This document shows, one piece after another, positions 57,823 through 64,000 of a DNA stretch of 64,000 nt. The position numbers and the translations under genes are program-made. Source of the stretch: Cryptomeria japonica. Taxonomy: Eukaryota; Streptophyta; Pinopsida; Cupressales; Cupressaceae. The first letter of the stretch is position 1. The number at the start of each line of letters is the position of its first letter. The stretch spans positions 150,039,744-150,103,743 of the forward strand of contig NC_081407.1 in the NCBI RefSeq assembly GCF_030272615.1, read 5' to 3'. The notes under the pieces are model-generated. The model did not search any database. It saw only the letters and a list, made by a program, of their open reading frames with translations, and was not told the origin of the DNA.

Positions 57823-59635
57823 CTAGCTCCGAGGTAGGGAGTTCATCATAGCCTTAGACAGCTCCCTATGTATCGGTTTTGTACCATTTTTGTATGACGA
57901 TGTAGACACCTTCGGGTGATTGTAGCCATATGTATTTCGACATCATTGTATCATGACACTTATGATTTTGATATATATATGAGATGATTCATCCTTGCAG
58001 TAGTTATATGCATGTGGACCTATGTGATGTTGGTTCTATGTAAAGCATGTTTATATGTGATGCTTATGATATGGATGCAAATATGTACATGATGAAATGC
58101 AATATTTTTGTCTTTTATGTTTTATATGTTATGCATGATGCAAATGTGAATGTATGAAATGCAGATGAATATGATAATGCAAAGGATGAGATGTATGAGG
58201 AAAATGTGAAATGTGCTAACATGTGTTGTGTGCAGGATGTGATGCAATTGTGATATCTATATGTATGAAATGCTTATATGTGGCAATGCAGGTGCAAACT
58301 ACATGAAGTGCAAATATTTTTGGCATGTCATTATACTTAGTCATGTGATAGCGAGCTACACGGACTCAAGAAGGATGATGGAGGTCAATCAAGAAAGGGG
58401 GATGAAAGATAGAAGATATGGAAGTGAAAGAGCTTATTGTGTGTTATCATCATTGAGATTTATTATGGCAAATAGGTTATGACAATCGAGGTATATGTTC
58501 AACCCAGAAAGTCATTGTACCTGTTTGCATGGAGATCAGACAGTCGCAAACAAGGAATGCCCCAGTTCACACTAGACTCATAGTGTCCTCATATCCTTGG
58601 ACAAGTCATAGCATTACTAAGAGGCAATCCATAGATAACAAAGAAAACTAGATGACGATACCCCATCCTCACCTTTCTAGTCAAAGACATCCTGGAGATA
58701 AAATCTCTAGTCAAAGACATCCTGGAAAAGCTAAAAGACATGTCACCACAAAGATGAAATCAAAATAAAACCAAGAATCGACACCAACATCCACTATAGT
58801 CCTCAAGTTTAGTGTACCTTGTCACTTGTATAAGTCTATTTGATTGTGGTCACAATGTTTACTTTCACAAAAGGATAAATAGCACTGAACCATAATGTTG
58901 TCTAAGTTTGTTGGAAGATTTGATTTGTTGAAGCCCATTACCACTGTGTCTCATCTGAATCTGATTGAATCCATGAAATTGATACTTTATTGCAAAGAAG
59001 ATGAAACTTTATTGAGGATCTGTGATGTAAGTGCTGCTTTATTGTGGGTTATGTGTGGATGGACTGAAGAAAGTTGGAAGAAATTGTACTCCTCAGAACG
59101 TGTGATGCTCTTAGTTCCACCCCATCACTAGACGTAGGATTTGCCTTAGCCATGGATAGGAGTTGATTTATTATGGATGGAAAGAGGGGAAAAGGGAGGG
59201 ATTATTATGAATGGCTAACCAATCTTGGGTAAATCAATAACAAGCCATGATGAGAATGTGTAAAGTTTATTATGGATAGATAGGTTGTGAGTGTTTGCAA
59301 AGTGAAAGGATGAAAGTAAATCCTGAAGGAAGGAGGAGCAATGTCTCTACGCATGGCGTTGGTAACTTGGTTTTCACCATGGTACTTGCCTAGGGCGCCA
59401 CCAAAGTGGTTTTCACCATTGGACAAATTTATTTCTCTTTACTTTTGTCAATTTTTCAAAAAAAAAATTGTCACAAGGCGCCTGTTTGCTAGGTTTTCAC
59501 CAAGTAACGATTTTTTATGTTTATGATTTTTTTTGTATTTTTGATATTTTTGTTTTTTTGTATTTTTGATATTTTTTTCTATTTTTGATATTTTTTGTAT
59601 TTTTTTGTATTTTTGAATTAGGATATTTTAAAGAG
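57823..59635. other. Gypsy noncoding spacer with T-rich tract
   Basis: No gene. Parts match 28545-30170. A CTAGTCAAAGACATCCTGGA repeat occurs twice at about 58677-58725. The block GGTTTTCACCATGG...GGTTTTCACCATTGGA is tandemly arranged at 59370-59425. A TATTTTTGATATTTTT low-complexity tract lies at 59510-59625. The ORFs at 58261-58482 and 58895-59131 have no recognised domain. Confidence 0.55.
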
Positions 59636-60526
59636 CTATGTGTAAAACCTACGATGGTGCATGTTGTTGATAGGATCCTCCAAAGGTTTTCCCTTTAGAG
59701 TTGAAAGCTGATATGCAGCAGATCCATAGACTGTTGTGATGATGTAAGGACCAAGCCAATTTGGTTCGAACTTGACTTTCTTCCCTCTATCTTGTTGATT
59801 TTTGGGATTTTCTCTGAGAACTAAGTCACCAACCTCAATTGTGTTAGGCTTTACCTTATGATTGTAATTGCATTGTTCCTTGACTGAATGATGTGTATCT
59901 TGAGTGACTTTCTTCCTTGATAAAGAAACTGAGATAGAATTACTAGTGTGTGAACTACGTAGGCCTGCATGCGTGTCACCTAAAGAAGTTTGGGCATCCC
60001 TCATAACAAATCCCTTCGAGGAAGCTCCATTAAAGTTCCATGATGTATCGCCAGAAAGGTAAGGATGTGCGGAACAAGTGGATAAGTGATGAAGGCTTAT
60101 AATTGTGAAAAGAAGTGAAAGTATCATGACATGATGGAGACTTAGGATCAACAAGTATTCTTTTTGGCTTGAAATTGTAGAACTTTTGCCCCCAGTTATT
60201 TTGATATTAGGGGAGATCAACTCTTGTTCTTTTTCTTTCCTAGGATTTTTATCCTTGACCTTGATTTTTTCAGACTCCAATAGATTTTGATTTTGATTTG
60301 GACTAAAGGCCTTTTCTTTATTTTTTACTTCTAGATTTTTCTTTTCAAAGCTTGATTTTTTATCCCTGATTAGTAAGGGCTTTTGTAATTCTTGTTGATC
60401 CAAGTTTGGGAGAGAAGTAGAAGTAATGAGTGGATGAAATGGTAAGGCTATATGAGTTCTCAAGAGGGCTGGCAATATGCTCAATAGATTCTTTGTTGGA
60501 ACCACTCTTAGGACTATTGATATCAA
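59636..60526 (-). pseudogene. Gypsy integrase C-terminal tail fused to unrelated sequence
   Basis: The last ~90 codons (to the stop at 59636) are a typical Gypsy integrase tail: a KKVTQDTHHS-like linker, VEVGDLVL-type GDLVLRENPKNQQDRGKK, FEPNWLGPYII, GSAAYQLST and a final MHHRRFYT. The upstream 200 codons (from 60526) are Lys/Ser-rich and match no integrase core. No HHCC zinc finger or DDE core precedes the tail, so the frame is the product of a deletion or of very decayed spacer. The open length is probably fortuitous. Confidence 0.8.
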
Positions 60527-60659
60527 GGGTTGCTTACGCCACTAGAGGAGATTTGCATTCAGACTTAGTAGCCACAACACTAGGTGGTTTACACCCAATT
60601 CCTTGGCATTGCAACTTGTTTGTAGATTATTCTTGTTGACTGAATACCTTAGGAGATAG

Positions 60660-61325
60660 TGGGAGTTGATCAACATGAAAGATATACTCACCACATCCCA
60701 GGTCTTTAACCTTGAATTTTTCTTTGAGCTATGCTTGTTTGGATGTAGAAGCTTTTAAGGATTCTAGATCAACATATGTTGAAGATGGAACAACTTCTCG
60801 ATTGACTGGTATTGTTATTTATGATCTAGGTCACAAATTATTGCAATATATGAATGGATTTGGGTCAGCTTTAACGGTCACTTAAACTCCATTATGTGGG
60901 AACTTGATACATCGATGATATGTAGATGGGACTACACTCATCTCATGAATCCATGGATGTCCTAGCAATATGTTGTATGTGAGATCTAGATCAAGGACTT
61001 AACAAACCACATCCTTAGTAACTAGCCCAACTCTAAGAGGTAAGGTGACTGTGCCTTTGGATGAGCGCTCTTCGTCATCGTATGCTTTAATGGTGATTTC
61101 ATGTGTAGAATTCGCAACCTTTTCAGATTATCCCAGTTGTTTAATAGTGCTCAATGTACAAATGTTTAGACCTGCTCCTCCATCTATCAGGACTCGTTTT
61201 ATTCGGTGCTTGTGTAGGAAGGCTTCAATGTGTAAAGGTGCATTATGCGGTTGGCTTATAGAGGCATCATCAGCTACAGTGAATGTAAGAGAATGTAGAA
61301 TGGAAAGGTATCCCACCATGGCTTA
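60660..61325 (-). pseudogene. Gypsy aspartic protease, broken
   Basis: From about 61319 the frame reads PLHIEAFLHKHRIKRVLID, then GGAGLNICTLS. This is the retropepsin active site, with GG in place of the common SG or TG after Asp. After a stop near 61128 the frame resumes with ITIKAYDDEE and LDLDLTYNILLGHPWIH near 60970, the conserved C-terminal half of the enzyme (I/LLG.PWIH). Further stops follow, and the expected reverse transcriptase does not. Confidence 0.8.
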
Positions 61326-62590
61326 AAATTGGTCCACGTTCAAATTAGTGGGGATAGAGGCTTCTCTCAAATTTTTATCAAGGATGGCTTTATGTGAAGG
61401 GGATATGCGTAAAAGCTCAAGGATGGAGATAAGCGTGGGCATCTTCCCTAATTGTTCTACTAGGTCGTACTCAAGTTTGGTTGTTGAGGAAGTGATGGTT
61501 TTAGATGGAGAACCTTGCAAAGTGACCTTACCTTGACAAGTTGTGACATTACATTCAGAGGTAGATTCAGAAGAAGTTCCAATGCCCTTTAGGACAACCT
61601 TGGCTCTTTGAGTAGAAATTTCATGTGTTTTGTCCTTTATGATAATAGTAGAAACATAGTTGTCCGTCGAAATGTGATTAATAGTTGAATCATAGTTATA
61701 GGACAGTTTGGTATAGTTATCTTGGTCATCTGTGGCTTTGGCTTTTCCCTTGTCATGTTTAGGGAATGGTTCCTTAAACATCTCATGTTCTTGATTAGAT
61801 GTATGTCCCTCGATCTCAATGTCACCTCTATCAATAAGATCTTGTATAATGTTCTTCAAGCGATGAAAATTTCCTATTTTATGTCCCTTTCTCTTGTGAT
61901 ATTCACAGTGCTCATCATCATTCCACCAATTTGGTTTGACTTTTGGTTCATATGGAGGATTCTTTGGAATTGTTATTATCTTATTTTCCACTAGCTTCCT
62001 AAAATCCAACTCAAGTGTTTCTCCCAACAGGGTGTATTTCCTTCATGGTTTTAAAGTTGCTTGAGTGTTTACTTGGTTGTTTGTAGAACTTGATCCTGAA
62101 AGAATGATTTTTGGTCCCACCGTGTTAGCATCAACAACACCATCATTTACTGTGTTCTTGTTCTTGTTCCAAAATCGTGGCTTGTCTTTTCCTTTAAAAT
62201 CCTCTTTATTTTCTTTGAATATCTTGATGATTCCTTGCTCAATTAAGACTTTCTCGGTTTCTAAGGTTCTCCCAATGGGGTGTATTTCCTTCATGGTTTT
62301 GAAGTTGCTTGAGTGTTTACTTGGTTGTTTGTAGAAGAACTTGATCCTGAAAGAATGATTTTTGCTCTCACCGTGTTAGCATCAACAACACCATCATTTA
62401 CTGTGTTCTTCTTCTTGTTCCAAAATCGTGGCTTGTCTTTTCCTTTAAAATCCTCTTTATTTTCTTTGAATATCTTGATGATTCCTTTCTCAATTAAGAG
62501 TTTCTCGGTTTCTAAGCCTTTCTCAATGATGTCCTTGAAGGTGGACAAACAAGCTTTCCTTAAGTCATAACCAATTTCTTTGTTGACATT
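61323..62590 (-). pseudogene. Gypsy gag-protease linker with decayed zinc motif
   Basis: Frame 62027-61323 contains KPNWWNDDEHCEYHKRKGHK, then IGNFHRLKNIIQDLIDRGDI near 61930-61840. The CxxHxxxxH part is kept but the last Cys of the motif is Phe. A Ser/Thr-rich linker to the protease follows. Upstream, 62030-62530 holds a tandem duplication of about 248 bp, so the segment IIKIFKENKEDFKGKDKPRF is present twice. Confidence 0.78.
62030..62530. repeat. About 248-bp tandem duplication within gag
   Basis: CTTCATGGTTTT(A/G)AAGTTGCTTG...TCTCGGTTTCTAAG occurs at about 62041-62270 and 62290-62517. The copies differ by a few substitutions and a 3-bp indel (AGAACTTG/AGAAGAACTTG). Confidence 0.9.
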
Positions 62591-63960
62591 CTATGTAAAC
62601 ATCTCTACCATTTGTTTTGGTGGAATTTCGCAAAAGCATCTGTTGGCTAAATTCCTCCATCTTTGTAAGAATGATGAAAATGACTCCCCATCCTTTTTCT
62701 TAGTGTTGCACAAAGTGGTAACTAATATGTTTGTCTCTATGTTATATGAGAAATGTTGTATGAAAGCTTCTACTAGATCACCCCATGACTTAATTCCAGG
62801 TGGAAGTTGGGAGAACCATTCCATAGCTTTATCACCTAAGCTTTGTTGGAACAATCTCATCAAGTATGTTTCTTTTCCTACTACCTCAATGCAAGCTGTG
62901 AAAAATTGTCTTATATGTGCCTTAGGATCTCCTTTGCCTATGTATTTATCAAACTTTGGTGTCACAAAGTGTGTAGGGAAAGGAGGCATTGGAATGCTTT
63001 TGTCAAATGGATAGGGACATATGTCTCTCATTGTGTAAGCTAGCTTTGGTGTATTAATCTCCTCCATTTTCTTTTGTAAGTCCTTTATCTGCTTTTCCAA
63101 ATTGTTTTTGGGTGGAGACCAACTTCTTGGACCATATCCCATGCCTAAGCCACCAGGTGGAGGAGGAGGAGGATGCATATATGGATGGTATTGATCATAA
63201 ACATGTTCATATGGAGGAGGTCTATAATGATACTCTGTATAGGGACCACTTGGTATAGAGTCATAATGAGGAATGAAATATCTTCTTTGTCCATGCATAT
63301 CATATTCTACAGGCATGTCATGAGTTTGTTCTTGTGTAGTGCCCCCAAATTTGGCATAGGGTTTTCTTGTGTCCAAATTTTGAGCATGCCTTTGGATATC
63401 CAATTGTTTTGGAGGTTGGTCCTTAGCATTTGTATGCGATTGAGTGTATTTTTCTGCATAAGACTTCCATAATGGTCTGCATAGACGAAGTTGTTCATGA
63501 GATGCTCTTTCATGAGTATCATAAGTCTGACCATGTGTATTTGGGACCTCGAGTTTTTAAAACAAGGATGATGGTGACTTAGGCATGAAATGTGGTCCTC
63601 TAGTACCTCCACTATTAGGTCTCCTTTGATCCATGTTGAGTTGAATTTCTTGCATAGGTCGATTTTCCACTATTTGAGACATATCAAAATCATGAGGTAT
63701 CTTAGCTCCACTTTGTGCCATCACTTGTAGAAAACATTGTCTATCTCTTCTCATTATTTTCTCAACCAATCTATTAAAATGGGGATCCATAATAGAGTCT
63801 TCCACTTCTGCTGAATGCACTGAAATGTTGTCCACATTGTCATTGTGTGTATCATTGTTGTTTGTATTATCCAGGTTCTCAACATTTTGAATGTTTATAT
63901 AGATGTCCATGTCAGGTAATGTGGTATGATCAGAATGAAAAAGATATCATTGTCGTATTC
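62591..63960 (-). pseudogene. Gypsy gag, with frame breaks
   Basis: The gag core (63403-62591) reads a Pro-rich spacer, a coiled-coil heptad region (NLEKQIKDLQKKMEEIN), then FDKYIGKGDPKAHIRQF, YLMRLFQQSLGDKAMEWF, LPPGIKSWGDLVEAFIQHF, KKKDGESFSSFLQRWRNLA and EIPPKQMVEMF. This is the usual retrotransposon gag order. An N-terminal part in another frame (63910-63557) is acidic and Asn-rich and leads to FNRLVEKIMRRDRQCFLQ. The two are separated by about 150 bp with at least one frame change, so the gene as it stands is broken. The start may lie near 63975 (an in-frame ATG before SGYEYDND) or beyond the window. Confidence 0.85.
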
Positions 63961-64000
63961 ATAGCCACTCATGTTTGCAGACTCTTGAGCCTCTTTAGCT

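Larger units (their letters stand above)
53949..64000 (-). mobile_element. Defective Gypsy element with antisense PMD ORF (5' end outside window)
   Basis: Reading the minus strand from the right edge: gag, gag zinc motif, protease, integrase C-terminal tail, long noncoding region holding an antisense plant mobile domain ORF, polypurine tract, 3' LTR. Reverse transcriptase, RNase H and the integrase core are absent between about 61050 and 59900. The 5' LTR is not in the window. Such antisense extra ORFs between pol and 3' LTR are known in some plant Gypsy lineages. Confidence 0.8.

Overview
The window looks like nuclear DNA of a seed plant with a large, repeat-rich genome, most likely a gymnosperm (conifer-like). 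This is an inference from AT-rich sequence, spliced plant genes, a plant-specific protein family, plant-type Copia, Gypsy and LINE elements, and many nested, decayed retroelements. I see no bacterial operons, rRNA, tRNA or CRISPR.

Layout. 1-1530: a broken copy of an unrecognised Cys/His-rich ORF (minus strand). 1866-2255: GA microsatellite. 2256-10945: a palindromic satellite built on CATATG-centred dyads, interrupted by three solo LTRs; two of these keep perfect 5-bp target-site duplications (ATAGG, ATATG). 10946-13539: AT-rich DNA with no gene seen. 13540-18782: the only apparently intact host genes, two tandem three-exon LURP-one-related (LOR, tubby-like fold) genes on the minus strand, with a decayed third copy at about 19125-19420. 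Intron 1 of the first gene holds an array of diverged copies of that gene's own exon 1/intron 1 donor junction. 19430-27600: mostly empty AT-rich DNA with a 60-bp tandem repeat, a truncated LINE end and a CA/TG microsatellite. 27609-30790: a Gypsy 3' LTR and adjoining noncoding sequence.

31560-53945 is one old LINE (minus strand) split into three pieces. Its middle was hit by a Ty1/Copia element (43789-50756) and by a non-autonomous Gypsy-like element (32713-43145, target duplication GTATC). The 5' LTR of the latter was hit in turn by a short non-autonomous LTR element (39887-42783, target duplication ATTYG). Removing the insertions leaves the LINE pieces in a consistent order and frame.

53949-64000 is a defective Gypsy element (minus strand) whose 5' end runs off the window. 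It has a 3' LTR, a noncoding tail with minisatellites, a plant mobile domain (PMD) ORF in antisense, an integrase C-terminal tail, a protease and gag; reverse transcriptase, RNase H and the integrase core are missing. Nearly all the transposon genes carry stops, frameshifts or lost catalytic residues, so the two LOR genes are the only likely functional coding units.
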